Below are positions 52,134 to 61,868 of a DNA stretch of 64,000 nucleotides, one piece after another. The position numbers and the translations under genes were made by a program. The first letter of the stretch is position 1; the number at the start of each line of letters is the position of its first letter. Under the pieces are notes generated by a model. That model saw nothing but the letters and a program-made list of their open reading frames with translations, ran no database searches and was not told where the DNA came from. Source of the stretch: a bacterium (lineage in GTDB: Bacteria; Zhuqueibacterota; Zhuqueibacteria; Residuimicrobiales; Krinioviventaceae); assembly GCA_029561455.1 (NCBI GenBank), contig JAKQIY010000030.1, positions 1-64,000 on the forward strand, in the 5' to 3' direction.

Positions 52134-52670
52134 TTGAACAGGAGACCCCGGACCAAAAAGCGGTTATCTGCAAAACGGCCTGTTTATAAAAGCGCTGTTA
52201 AAAAAAGTAAATCCGGTTTTGCATCCCTGAAACCCAGGCTCAATCTGGTCGTTATCTGGTTGCTGGTGGTAATTAATGCGGCGCTGATTTCATCTTTTAT
52301 TCATAAAATTGTCGGTTCAAGGCAAACTCCCGATATTATTACCAATACCCAGGTCCCTGATAATCCGGTCAAAATTCAGGTGCTCAACGGGTGCGGGGTA
52401 TCCGGTGTAGCCAATGATTTTGCCGATTACCTGAAACGCCGCAATTATGATGTTACCGAAATTGGCAACACCCCAACGTTTGATTATAAAAGTACGGTAA
52501 TTATTAACCGGGAACGCCGTGAAAAGAAATATGTCGATAAATTTCGTGAATTAATTGGTATTCCCAAAGATCTGGTCTATCCTCTCAAGAGTGATGAAAA
52601 TGAAGCGGATCTCACTTTGATCATCGGTTCCGATTACGAAACGCTGGAAATATATAAATCACTCCATTAA
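52134..52670 (+). CDS. LytR C-terminal-domain protein
   Basis: This 178-residue protein has a basic N-terminus, one transmembrane helix (about 36-58) and a LytR_C domain (about 80-175; IQVLNGCGVSGVANDFADYL, LTLIIGSDY). The domain is usually found on envelope or cell-wall proteins; its role is not settled. The start is TTG 52134 with AAGGGA upstream; no ATG is nearby. Confidence 0.82.
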   Translation: MNRRPRTKKRLSAKRPVYKSAVKKSKSGFASLKPRLNLVVIWLLVVINAALISSFIHKIVGSRQTPDIITNTQVPDNPVKIQVLNGCGVSGVANDFADYLKRRNYDVTEIGNTPTFDYKSTVIINRERREKKYVDKFRELIGIPKDLVYPLKSDENEADLTLIIGSDYETLEIYKSLH

Positions 52671-52695
52671 TATTCCTACTTAACTAGAACTGATA

Positions 52696-53997
52696 ATGCC
52701 ACTATTATATTTTCTTGTTTATAATATTCTGTTTATCCCTTGTTTTTTTATTCTGGTTCAAATTGCTTGTCTTTTTAATAATAAAGTACGGCGCGGTGTA
52801 AAGGGAAGAAAGGGATTATTTACCAGGTTACAATCTTCACTGGCCGTTAAAGCTGAAAATGAAAAGCGGGTTTGGCTGCATATTTCTTCTATGGGTGAAT
52901 TTGAACAAAGCCGTCCGATAATTGATGAAATAAGGAAGCGGATGCCTGATACACAGATCATACTTTCGTTGTTTTCTCCTTCAGCCTATGATAATATCCG
53001 GATAGAGGATAAAAAAATTTTTATATCATATTTACCGATGGATTCATACCTAGATACTAAAAAATTTATCAGGATCATCGCCCCGGATGTTGCACTAACC
53101 GTACGTCATGATATATGGCCCAATTTTCAATGGCAGTTAAAGCGGCTGAAAATACCCGCTTTGCTGGTTGATGGCAGTATCACCGATAAACGAAAAAATT
53201 TGTACAGCTTTTTCCGTAATCCGATCCGTTCGGTAATGGAGACCTATTCATGGATTCTTACCGTTTCACAGGAAAGTTCTGAGCGGTTTGAGAAAATTTA
53301 TTCTGATAAAAGCAGAATACAATACACCGGCGATACCCGATATGATCGGGTTTACCAACGCAGCCGGGATAATTCACGGATCGAATTTTTACAGCAAAGC
53401 GGCTTCTTTGACCGTGAAAATACCTTTGTCGCCGGCAGTACCTGGCCTTCCGATGAAAAGATTTTGTACCCTGCTTTGTTGAAAATGATGACACAAAACA
53501 ATAATTTTAAACTCATTATTGCGCCCCATGAACCATCGGTAGACCATGTGCAGGCGATTGAAAATTTTTTTGCAAAAAATCAACTGGCTGTAGAGCGGTT
53601 ATCCCGGTTAAAAAGCGGGGAACCATGGTCTTTCCGGGCTTTGGTGATTGACAAGATCGGCTTGCTTGCCAATTTATACAGCCTGGGCCGGCTGGCATTT
53701 GTCGGCGGTGGTTTTGGTCCGGGTGTACATAATGTTCTTGAACCTGCTGCACACGGCTGCGCTGTGTTTTTCGGGCCGAGATATAACGTATCGGTTGAGC
53801 CTCAGCTACTGATTGATAGTAACGGCGCTTGTTCAATTGCCTCCGAGAATGAGGCGGATGATATCCTGAAATTGTTGATAATTGATCCAGCCAGGTTAAA
53901 GACTATGGGCGATGAAGCTCAAAAATTTATTCTTGACAACATGGGTGCATCAACCCGGATAGTTGATATTGTAGAACAGTATTTAAAGAGCCACTAA
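52696..53997 (+). CDS. waaA: 3-deoxy-D-manno-octulosonic acid (Kdo) transferase
   Basis: This 433-residue GT30 enzyme adds Kdo to lipid A. An N-terminal membrane helix (4-26) is followed by VWLHISSMGEFEQSRPII with the catalytic-region Glu, RHDIWPNFQWQLK, LVDGSIT, AGSTWPSDE and the donor-binding FVGGGFGPGVHNVLEPAAHG. It shows that this organism makes Kdo-containing LPS, consistent with LptE at 33444. Confidence 0.92.
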   Translation: MPLLYFLVYNILFIPCFFILVQIACLFNNKVRRGVKGRKGLFTRLQSSLAVKAENEKRVWLHISSMGEFEQSRPIIDEIRKRMPDTQIILSLFSPSAYDNIRIEDKKIFISYLPMDSYLDTKKFIRIIAPDVALTVRHDIWPNFQWQLKRLKIPALLVDGSITDKRKNLYSFFRNPIRSVMETYSWILTVSQESSERFEKIYSDKSRIQYTGDTRYDRVYQRSRDNSRIEFLQQSGFFDRENTFVAGSTWPSDEKILYPALLKMMTQNNNFKLIIAPHEPSVDHVQAIENFFAKNQLAVERLSRLKSGEPWSFRALVIDKIGLLANLYSLGRLAFVGGGFGPGVHNVLEPAAHGCAVFFGPRYNVSVEPQLLIDSNGACSIASENEADDILKLLIIDPARLKTMGDEAQKFILDNMGASTRIVDIVEQYLKSH

Positions 53998-54028
53998 TTA
54001 CTCCGGTTATGATAGCAGGAGTAATTTT
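53997..54028 (+). terminator. Possible terminator after waaA
   Basis: ATTACTCC pairs perfectly with GGAGTAAT around a 13-base loop, directly at the waaA stop, followed by a short T-run (TTTT). Confidence 0.5.
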
Positions 54029-54096
54029 AATATAAATTACATTTCATCCCGGTCATTGGTAAACGGGATTGATCTAGAACGATATTTGGGATAACA

Positions 54097-54114
54097 AACC
54101 TGAACATTCAGGTT
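54097..54114. promoter_or_regulatory. Palindrome upstream of mtnA
   Basis: AACCTGAA and TTCAGGTT are perfect arms around CA, followed at once by GGTTAACC. It lies 43 bases before the mtnA start and could be an operator or a member of the palindromic word family. Confidence 0.4.
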
Positions 54115-54156
54115 AACCCTGTATAAATTATAAACCAGGAGAATAACAAGTTAAAG

Positions 54157-55197
54157 ATGGATGATATAAAAACTATACAATGGGTAAATGGTAAGGTGAG
54201 GCTGCTAGATCAGGCGCAATTGCCTGAAGAACTGGTTTTGCTGGAAATTTCCGATCATAACGGTATAGTTAATGCAATTAAAAATATGAATTTACGTGGC
54301 GCTCCAGCCATTGGTATAGCCGCGGCTTTCGGCGTAGTTTTAGCTGTATGGAATGTACCTGAAACAGATCGCTCCGGGTTTCTCGTCAAAGCCAACAAAG
54401 CGATTGATGAATTGAAAGCAACTCGTCCGACCGCAAAAAATTTGTTTTGGGCTTTGGATAAAATGCGCAATGCTCTAAGTCGTAATCTGAATAAATCTAT
54501 CAGGGATTTAAAGCAGGCTTTATTAAAAGAAGCCCAGGAAATATTGGAGGATGACATTCAGCGTTGCAAAACATTGGGCAAACATGGCGTGGAACTACTG
54601 CAAAACCGCGCCAATGTATTGACCCATTGTAATGCCGGCGCTTTGGCAACCGGAGATTATGGCACTGCGCTGGGTATTTTACGCGCCGGTAAACAAGCTG
54701 GAAAAAAAATCAAAGTATATGTCGATGAAACCCGGCCACTCTTTCAGGGCGCGCGGTTGACGGCGTTTGAATTGATGGAAGACGGCTTTGATGTTACCCT
54801 GATCTGCGATAATATGGCCGCTTTTGTCATGCAGCAGGGTCTGGTTAACATTGTTATTGTCGGCGCTGACCGCATCGCCCGCAATGGCGACGTGGCAAAT
54901 AAAATTGGCACTTATGGACTGGCTGTGATCGCCCAAAAACACAATATTCCGTTCGTGGTTGCCGCCCCGCTTTCTACCTTTGATTTTACCCTGGAAACCG
55001 GCAGGGATATACCAATTGAAGAACGGGCGCCGGAAGAAGTAACCAAAATTGGCGCAAAAACAATTGCGCCGGAAGGCGTTAAAGTTTATAACCCGGCCTT
55101 TGATATTACCCCGCATTACCTGATTCATGCTATTGTTACCGAAAAAGGGATTATCAAACCGCCATTTTGGGAGAACATTGCCAAACTCGCAAAATAA
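54157..55197 (+). CDS. mtnA: S-methyl-5-thioribose-1-phosphate isomerase
   Basis: This 346-residue enzyme belongs to the methionine salvage pathway. It has NLRGAPAIGIAAAFG, THCNAGALATGDYGTALG with the catalytic Cys, VDETRPLFQGARLTAFEL, and VGADRIARNGDVANKIGTY with the catalytic Asp. The nearest Shine-Dalgarno-like AGGAG is about 15 bases upstream, which is unusually far. No other salvage gene is nearby. Confidence 0.93.
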   Translation: MDDIKTIQWVNGKVRLLDQAQLPEELVLLEISDHNGIVNAIKNMNLRGAPAIGIAAAFGVVLAVWNVPETDRSGFLVKANKAIDELKATRPTAKNLFWALDKMRNALSRNLNKSIRDLKQALLKEAQEILEDDIQRCKTLGKHGVELLQNRANVLTHCNAGALATGDYGTALGILRAGKQAGKKIKVYVDETRPLFQGARLTAFELMEDGFDVTLICDNMAAFVMQQGLVNIVIVGADRIARNGDVANKIGTYGLAVIAQKHNIPFVVAAPLSTFDFTLETGRDIPIEERAPEEVTKIGAKTIAPEGVKVYNPAFDITPHYLIHAIVTEKGIIKPPFWENIAKLAK

Positions 55198-55200
55198 ATC

Positions 55201-55229
55201 TTGATTAAAATATACAAAAAAAGTATATT
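55201..55229 (+). promoter_or_regulatory. Promoter of the TPR lipoprotein gene
   Basis: TTGATT (55201-55206), a 17-base spacer and TATATT (55224-55229). The -10 box is preceded by G, as in the promoters at 3970 and 27736. Confidence 0.65.
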
Positions 55230-55287
55230 TTATGAAATTCTTTGAATTTACTAAAATCAATCATATTAATAATAACAGGAGTAACTA

Positions 55288-56382
55288 ATGAAAACCCGAC
55301 ATTTGGTTTTATTTGTAATGCTTGCCGGATTAATTGCAATAATGGCATGTCAAACCAAAGAAGTCACATCCGCCAAAGTTTATATTCAACAGGATAATTG
55401 GGAAAAGGCAATTGAACAACTGGAAATGGCTGTAAAAATGTATCCCAACGACCCGGAAGCGCATTACCTGTTAGGCGAAGGTTATGCCAATAAAGGCGAA
55501 TGGGAAAAAATGAACGACATGTTTGAAAAATCTTTGGCCATAGCTCCCACTTTTGCTACAGAAATCAAAAATACCCGTGAAAAGAACTGGGTTTCCACAT
55601 TCAATTCCGGTGTTGCCCGTATTAATGGTAACGATCTGGACGGCGCCCAAAAACAATTCCTGACCTGTATTATCATCAACCCCAAACGTGTTGAAGCTTA
55701 TCGTAATTTGGCTATTGTTTATACCCAAAAAAGTCAGGTTGCTGAAGCTGTACAAACCTATGAAAAAGCTATTGCCCTCGATCCCGCCAACCTGGAGTTA
55801 GTGCATGCTTTGGCCGGTTTGCATTTTGAAGCCAAAGAATATCAAAAAGTGGTCGATCTGGAAAAAGCCGCTTTGGAAAAAAATCCGAATGACCCGGATG
55901 CTATTGCCAATATAGCCTTAGCTTATGATTTGCTGGGTGAAAAAGAACTTGCCCGTGATACTTATGTTAAAGCCCTGGAAAAAAATCCCAATGATAAAGA
56001 TTTACTTTTTAACCTGGCCCGTCTTTATTATTTGAATGAAGATTATGCAAATGCCATTGAAACATTTAATAAAGTAATTGCATTATCACCCGATGATTTC
56101 GATTCCAACGTTAACGTCGGTAATGCTTATCTGAGTATGGCTGATGCAATGCGGAAAAAACTGGTTGATAAAGAAAATGATAATCAGACTGTTTCCGCAG
56201 AAGAAAAAGATGGCTTGAAAGAAATGTATGGCAAAGCTATCCCTTACCTGGAAAAAGCATTGACAATTAAAGATACCGATCCCAATTTGTGGAACAATCT
56301 TGGTGTTGCTTATGTTCAGGCCGGCAATACCGATAAAGGCACAGAATGCTTTAAAAAATCTGAAGAGTTAAGCAATAAATAA
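55288..56382 (+). CDS. TPR-repeat lipoprotein
   Basis: This 364-residue protein has a lipoprotein signal (IAIMACQTKE; lipidated Cys near residue 21) and eight or more TPR units over its length (such as DPEAHYLLGEGYANKGEW, PNDKDLLFNLARLYYLNEDY, DPNLWNNLGVAYVQAGNT). It is probably a periplasmic scaffold. It has its own promoter and terminator, so it is monocistronic, and it is somewhat more AT-rich than its neighbours. The partner is unknown. Confidence 0.88.
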   Translation: MKTRHLVLFVMLAGLIAIMACQTKEVTSAKVYIQQDNWEKAIEQLEMAVKMYPNDPEAHYLLGEGYANKGEWEKMNDMFEKSLAIAPTFATEIKNTREKNWVSTFNSGVARINGNDLDGAQKQFLTCIIINPKRVEAYRNLAIVYTQKSQVAEAVQTYEKAIALDPANLELVHALAGLHFEAKEYQKVVDLEKAALEKNPNDPDAIANIALAYDLLGEKELARDTYVKALEKNPNDKDLLFNLARLYYLNEDYANAIETFNKVIALSPDDFDSNVNVGNAYLSMADAMRKKLVDKENDNQTVSAEEKDGLKEMYGKAIPYLEKALTIKDTDPNLWNNLGVAYVQAGNTDKGTECFKKSEELSNK

Positions 56383-56737
56383 AATTTTCTGTAAACATAA
56401 ATGCCCCGTAATTTGTTGCGGGGCTTTTTTTTTGTCCATAGATCATTTTTTCTTCAATTCGTGTAACATTTCTTGATATATTCAATAAATTTAAATAGTT
56501 AAAATTGTTTTACGATGATGTCCGGTGTTTTTTATTTTTTATTTTTACTGCCGGGAATTATTAATGAATATGGATTTTTATGTTTAAAATGGTTACATTA
56601 AATTTGTAAAATAGCTGTTTAAGATTTTTGAAAACAAAGGCAATTATGCCGGTTCTTGTTCATTCAATTTATTCAGGTACTGATGTTGAAGCAGATGAGC
56701 AAATAACGGTACCAGCCAATATTAAAGAGAAAAAGGA
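56383..56737. other. Intergenic region between the TPR lipoprotein and uppS
   Basis: It contains a strong terminator (56403-56433), AT-rich sequence and a possible 33-residue reading frame overlapping the uppS start (56646-56747). Confidence 0.6.
56403..56433 (+). terminator. Rho-independent terminator after the TPR lipoprotein gene
   Basis: GCCCCG (56403-56408) pairs with CGGGGC (56419-56424) around a ten-base loop and is followed by nine T residues. Confidence 0.92.
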
Positions 56738-56747
56738 ATGGATTTAG
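56646..56747 (+). CDS. Possible small leader ORF upstream of uppS
   Basis: This 33-codon frame begins ATGCCGGTTC with AAAGG six bases upstream and ends TAG ten bases inside uppS. It is acidic in the middle (TDVEADEQ). The overlap would allow translational coupling to uppS. It may be chance. Confidence 0.3.
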   Translation: MPVLVHSIYSGTDVEADEQITVPANIKEKKEWI

Positions 56748-57484
56748 AAAGAATAGAATATATTAAGGGCAAGGGAGCGCTGCCAAAGCATGTTGCCGTT
56801 ATAATGGATGGTAACGGACGTTGGGCGCAGCGACGTGGATTGACGCGTATCGAAGGGCATAAAGAAGGTATTAATTCGGTAAGAGCAGTGGTTGAAACCG
56901 CCGGTGCGCTTGGTATAGAAGTATTAACTTTGTATACCTTTTCTTCGGAAAACTGGTCACGCCCCAAGCAGGAAGTATCGGCGCTTATGTCGCTGCTGTT
57001 AACGACTGTCCGCGATGAAGTAGATGAATTGAATAAGAAAAATGTTCGTCTTATGACAATAGGAGATTTAAATTTAATGCCGGCAGCGCCACGGCTCGGT
57101 GTGATCAATACAATAAAACGTTTGCAGAATAATACCGGTCTGTTGTTAAACCTGGCATTAAGTTATAGTGGTCGGCAGGAAATTGTTCAGGCTGTTAAAA
57201 AAATTGCCATGGATGTTAAAAAAGGAGTTCTTGCTGATAGCGATATTAATGAAGAGTTGATCGGTAAATACCTGGAAACCAGGATGATAGGCGACCCCGA
57301 CCTGCTCATTCGCACCAGCGGTGAAATGCGGCTCAGTAATTTCCTGTTATGGCAGTTGGCCTATACGGAATTGTATATTACAGATATTCTCTGGCCCGAT
57401 TTCCGGGATGCTGATTTTATGAATGCTATCGAAGCATACCAGAAACGGGAAAGACGTTTCGGCAAGGTTAGCGAGCAAATATAA
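56738..57484 (+). CDS. uppS: Isoprenyl transferase (undecaprenyl diphosphate synthase)
   Basis: This 248-residue cis-prenyltransferase makes the lipid carrier for peptidoglycan and LPS O-units. Signatures are HVAVIMDGNGRWAQRRG with the catalytic Asp, TLYTFSSENWSRP, LALSYSGRQEI, DLLIRTSGEMRLSNFLLWQ and the terminal EAYQKRERRFG. AAAAAGGA precedes ATG 56738. A terminator follows at 57584. Confidence 0.95.
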   Translation: MDLERIEYIKGKGALPKHVAVIMDGNGRWAQRRGLTRIEGHKEGINSVRAVVETAGALGIEVLTLYTFSSENWSRPKQEVSALMSLLLTTVRDEVDELNKKNVRLMTIGDLNLMPAAPRLGVINTIKRLQNNTGLLLNLALSYSGRQEIVQAVKKIAMDVKKGVLADSDINEELIGKYLETRMIGDPDLLIRTSGEMRLSNFLLWQLAYTELYITDILWPDFRDADFMNAIEAYQKRERRFGKVSEQI

Positions 57485-57583
57485 TAAGAACAAATGCACA
57501 CTGTTGTTATTGATGTGGTACCACATTCATGCGGAAAGCAGTCCCGGAACAACTGATTATTACAGATGTTTAATATATAAAAG

Positions 57584-57606
57584 AGGCGGTTAAAACCGCT
57601 TTTTTA
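57584..57606 (+). terminator. Rho-independent terminator after uppS
   Basis: GCGGTT (57586-57591) pairs with AACCGC (57594-57599) and is followed by a run of T residues. Confidence 0.85.
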
Positions 57607-57635
57607 TTGTCTTTTACTAATTCAGGTTACAACTA

Positions 57636-60600
57636 TTGCGAGCTCGTAAATGGGTCCTTTATCTATTTGCCGTACTTTTAGTATCCTTGCTGCTGTTTGT
57701 TCAGGGATGGCGTTTTTTTAAAGCAAATGAAAGGATTAAAACCTATATCCTCACCGAAATCAGACCAGTACTCGGCGAAAAATGCAATATTTCCCAGGTA
57801 AGGTTGGGATTTGGTAATATCAGGTTTGTTGGAGTCGATATACCCCTGCCGGATCAGCAATTTTCAGTTCATATTAAAGATATTCGTATCGGCTTGAATA
57901 TTTTCAGCCTGTTGATTAGAGGATTCAATCCCCAGGCCGTATCTCAGGATATTCTTTTAATCAATCCGCGTTTGAATATTAAAGTCGCCGCCGCCGATAG
58001 CACAAACAAGTCGTCCGACCTGATGAATTACCCCGCTAATATTTCCGAAATTAAAAATTCCTATAAAAAGCAACTCAAGCAAATAGAATTTCTCAAACGG
58101 TTATCCATAAAAAAAGGGGAGATCTATTACCAGGGTTATGATTCCCTGCAAGTATTACTGGCCAATTCGATTGAAGGAGGTTTTTTTGTCGATCCTTCAG
58201 ATTCTATTGAAATCCGGCTAACGGGGAAATTATTTACTTCCAAACATCAAAATCTTTCACTCAACGGCAAAGTATGGGGTAAAACCGGCACTATTTCTTA
58301 TATTAAAGCCGAACTGGAAGATTATAACTTGCAGGATCGCCTGCCCGATTTTTTGTTCTCAGCCCTTGATTTTAAAAGCGGCCAGTTAAACGGTGATATT
58401 TTATTATTTCGCAAACCGGCTCCCAATTCTGGCTTTGATATACGCGGTGGTTTTGTAATAACCCAGGGCAATGTGGTCGCCGATGACGGGCGTCTGGTTA
58501 TCGGGGATATTAATATCAGATCCCGCTTTGAACGGTGGAATATGCTCATTGATTATGCGCAGCAAAAAGTGAATGGGAATAATGTAAAACTTTCCGGTAG
58601 AATTAAAAATATTCTCAATCCCCATTTTTACCTGCAAGTCAATGCCGAAAATTTCCAGCTTGGCGATATTAGCGGACTGCCCATTTTTAAAATACAGAAT
58701 AAAATATCCGGCAAAGCAAACGTGGTTGCGGATATTGAAGGCCCCCTCACCGATGTAGTGATCAAAAGTACTATAACCACCGGCAGCCTTTTGGTAGATG
58801 AGTTAAAAATTGAAAAAATTGTGGTTCATAACACCTGGAGTAAAGCACATCTATTATTTAATCAATGCCGTTTTAGCGCCCTGGGGAATCATTTTGTGGT
58901 TAATGCCAGGGTCGATTCGCTAAAAGAAAAAAAACTGCTCTCCGGCACAGTTACCATGCAGGGTGATATGGGTGACATTTTTGAAAAGTTAACTGCAAAC
59001 TATACTCATACCTGTTCTTCCCGACTAGAGGCCACACTGGGTGGTTCTACAAATAAACCGTTGATCGCCGGCAATTGCGGGCTGGTATTAATAAACAGGG
59101 ATAACGATACTACAGCGGTTGCTGCCAATTTCCAGGTTGACGGCGCCACAGCGCAAATAACCGGCAAAACCGCCGCCGACACCTCGGCTTTTCGCGTCCG
59201 TATCGAAAAAAAGTCCGTCACCCAGTTGAATGCTATAATAAAAAATGTACAGGATTATGTTTTTCGCTTGTGGAAATTTCCCGGCTCTGATTATTTAGTA
59301 AAAAATCTTGCTATAGCTGTGAATCTGAACGGCACACTTCGTGACTTTATAGTCGACTGGGATGTAAATAAAATTGAGGGCGGTTATTTCAAATCTGCCC
59401 TGGCCGATCTCAGCGCCAGGGTCATTCGCAGTCGTGAGAAAATAACTGCCGACGGAACTTTGGTCATGTTTTCCGGTTCGCCTGATGAATACTCTGGCAA
59501 ATTTGTTTTTAAAAAAGAAAAAGATCAGTACAAACTGGATGAATTTTCTCTGGGATCGGATCTCAATGCCAAAATTTCTGCCATTACTGATTCAACCGGT
59601 CAAAAAATACTTGACGGATTTATTAAAACCAACAATTTGAATATACCTGCCACCCTGGGAATAGCCGACAGTTTGTTGGCGGGTAAACTGGATATGGATT
59701 TAGCGGTAAAAGGGACTTTGTTAGCGCCGGAAGTGACTGGTGAGATCAATGTAAACAAATTACTTTACAAGCAGGTGGGGCCTTATGATGCCCATGCCTC
59801 AATAAATTTGCATAAAAAAGGCATTGAATTACACCGGTTCAGCATTGGCACCCGTGAAGCAACATTGCTCTATGCCCAGGGCCATTTCCTGCGCAACGAC
59901 AGCCTCGATATTCTGATCAAGGGCGCGGGATTTGATTTAAATAAACTCTGGCAAGTCACCAATCCCGATGATGCTCCTTTTTCCGGGCAGACGCTTATTG
60001 ATCTGGAAATTAGCGGAACTCGCCATAACCCAGCTATTAAGGGATTGATTGCGATCAAGGACGGACTGATATATGGTGTTCCATTTAATGAAGTCGAAAT
60101 ACATCTGGCAGAAAATCCTCATAATTATCCTGGAGTGTTTATAGAAAAATTTCGGCTGACCCGTCAGAACCAGTTTGAATTAACGGCTAACGGCTTTTAT
60201 CCCTATAATCCCAGGGATAGCCTGTCTATCGATTTACGGGGCCAGGGTAATTTTTTGCAAATATTAACCGACAAGATCAGTTTCTTTGCAAAGACCGCAT
60301 CCTCCGGCAGCCTGGCAGCTCGAGTTACCGGTTCGCCAATGAACCCTGTGCTGCTCTCGGCTAATCTTGCCCTGGAAAATGGGTTGATGCATTGCGGTTC
60401 CGTTATCCCACCCATTACCAATATTTCCGGGCAGATCGAGTTCATTCCCGAAAATCAGTTTATCAGCATAAAGACTTTGGATGGGTTAATGGGTGGCAAG
60501 AAATTTCATATTTTTAATACACTGGCGTCGCCTGCACTATCTGTCCGCCCGCTGCGCAATATCATTTTGGGTGATACCGGTCTTAACCTGGGTGTAATAA

Positions 60601-61787
60601 TCCCCGAAACCCCAGATAATGGTATCCCGCTCAATATCAAAGGATTGATGGAAAACGACGTCTTTGGCACCCTGGATGTACATGGCCGGGATGGCGACAT
60701 GAATTTTTATTTTGCGGCAGTTGAAGACCGTTTAACCCTGCGCGGCGCCATTGATTTATACGATTGTGAGATCATGTACCCGTTTTATGAAGGCGCCGGT
60801 ACCCCATCCGAAACCATCGAGTATTTTTTAAAGAACCTGGAATGGGACATTCTGGTAACGCCCAAAAATGATGTGCGTTTTGTACGAACTTTTCCGGCGG
60901 CAATTGATAATGTGTATGTCAACTTGCATTTGAATGATGAAACCAGCCGCCTTGATTTTACCGGACAAATCGAGGATGAGAGTTTTCGTATAATCGGCGA
61001 AGTTCGTTCCGCTAAAGGTTTTATTGAATACCTGGATATGAATTTCCGCGTTGAACGCGCCGGCGCTGAATTCGACCGCAGCAGTCTGATTCCGGTTGTG
61101 TATGGTCAGGCCCGCACCACCGTAACCGATACGACCGGTTTTTCCTCGCAGATCATGCTAACCCTGCAAACTTATGATGTTACGATGGATAAAAAGCCGG
61201 TCGATGATAACGTCCGCCAGGAACAGAGCCGGGGCCGTTGGGATCAGATCCGCTTTAAATTGTCATCCGATAACCCCAATGTTGGCTCAACTGAAGCGCA
61301 GATTTTATCTTCACTGGGTTATTCGAATGCTACCCTGCAAAAAAATCCGGCTATTGATGTCATTGGCTATGGCACCGAGAATATCCTGTTCCGTCCATTA
61401 TTCCGGCCGGTCGAGCGTAAGCTGGAAGAGACCTTTGGCCTTGATTATATCCGGTTCAGTTCGCGGTTCACCAAGAATTTTATAGATTTTAATCTCAATA
61501 ACAACATGGGCGTTAACAGCCGCCTGGCATTGTTAAAGAGCACCCGCCTGGTGGTTGGTAAATATCTGGCTGATCAGTTATTTTTCCAATATACCGGTCA
61601 GGTGGAGACGGGCATTTATTACCGCTATAAAGACAAAAATCTTGGTCTGCACCATCAATTAGGCCTGGAGTATCATATCAATCCACGTCTTTTATTGGAA
61701 CTTGAGTACGATTATGATAGTATGATATGGAACAAAAGCGACCGCGATGATAAACGGGTTGTTTTGCGGCACTGGTTTCCATTTTAA
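57636..61787 (+). CDS. tamB: TamB-like translocation and assembly protein
   Basis: This 1383-residue protein has an N-terminal membrane anchor (LYLFAVLLVSLLLFVQGW), a very long beta-helical body of AsmA/TamB repeats and the conserved C-terminal TamB (DUF490) domain (about 1040-1383; EIMYPFYEG, GYGTENILFRPLFRPVERKLEE). TamB bridges the inner and outer membranes and aids barrel insertion or lipid transport. The start is TTG 57636. bamA follows 81 bases downstream, so the pair may form a TAM/BAM unit. Confidence 0.88.
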   Translation: MRARKWVLYLFAVLLVSLLLFVQGWRFFKANERIKTYILTEIRPVLGEKCNISQVRLGFGNIRFVGVDIPLPDQQFSVHIKDIRIGLNIFSLLIRGFNPQAVSQDILLINPRLNIKVAAADSTNKSSDLMNYPANISEIKNSYKKQLKQIEFLKRLSIKKGEIYYQGYDSLQVLLANSIEGGFFVDPSDSIEIRLTGKLFTSKHQNLSLNGKVWGKTGTISYIKAELEDYNLQDRLPDFLFSALDFKSGQLNGDILLFRKPAPNSGFDIRGGFVITQGNVVADDGRLVIGDINIRSRFERWNMLIDYAQQKVNGNNVKLSGRIKNILNPHFYLQVNAENFQLGDISGLPIFKIQNKISGKANVVADIEGPLTDVVIKSTITTGSLLVDELKIEKIVVHNTWSKAHLLFNQCRFSALGNHFVVNARVDSLKEKKLLSGTVTMQGDMGDIFEKLTANYTHTCSSRLEATLGGSTNKPLIAGNCGLVLINRDNDTTAVAANFQVDGATAQITGKTAADTSAFRVRIEKKSVTQLNAIIKNVQDYVFRLWKFPGSDYLVKNLAIAVNLNGTLRDFIVDWDVNKIEGGYFKSALADLSARVIRSREKITADGTLVMFSGSPDEYSGKFVFKKEKDQYKLDEFSLGSDLNAKISAITDSTGQKILDGFIKTNNLNIPATLGIADSLLAGKLDMDLAVKGTLLAPEVTGEINVNKLLYKQVGPYDAHASINLHKKGIELHRFSIGTREATLLYAQGHFLRNDSLDILIKGAGFDLNKLWQVTNPDDAPFSGQTLIDLEISGTRHNPAIKGLIAIKDGLIYGVPFNEVEIHLAENPHNYPGVFIEKFRLTRQNQFELTANGFYPYNPRDSLSIDLRGQGNFLQILTDKISFFAKTASSGSLAARVTGSPMNPVLLSANLALENGLMHCGSVIPPITNISGQIEFIPENQFISIKTLDGLMGGKKFHIFNTLASPALSVRPLRNIILGDTGLNLGVIIPETPDNGIPLNIKGLMENDVFGTLDVHGRDGDMNFYFAAVEDRLTLRGAIDLYDCEIMYPFYEGAGTPSETIEYFLKNLEWDILVTPKNDVRFVRTFPAAIDNVYVNLHLNDETSRLDFTGQIEDESFRIIGEVRSAKGFIEYLDMNFRVERAGAEFDRSSLIPVVYGQARTTVTDTTGFSSQIMLTLQTYDVTMDKKPVDDNVRQEQSRGRWDQIRFKLSSDNPNVGSTEAQILSSLGYSNATLQKNPAIDVIGYGTENILFRPLFRPVERKLEETFGLDYIRFSSRFTKNFIDFNLNNNMGVNSRLALLKSTRLVVGKYLADQLFFQYTGQVETGIYYRYKDKNLGLHHQLGLEYHINPRLLLELEYDYDSMIWNKSDRDDKRVVLRHWFPF

Positions 61788-61868
61788 TCTGCCTGGAAAA
61801 AGTCATATTTTGCTTTACATTTGTATAATAATTTATTAAATTTACAAATTCTATTAAGGTGATTATTT

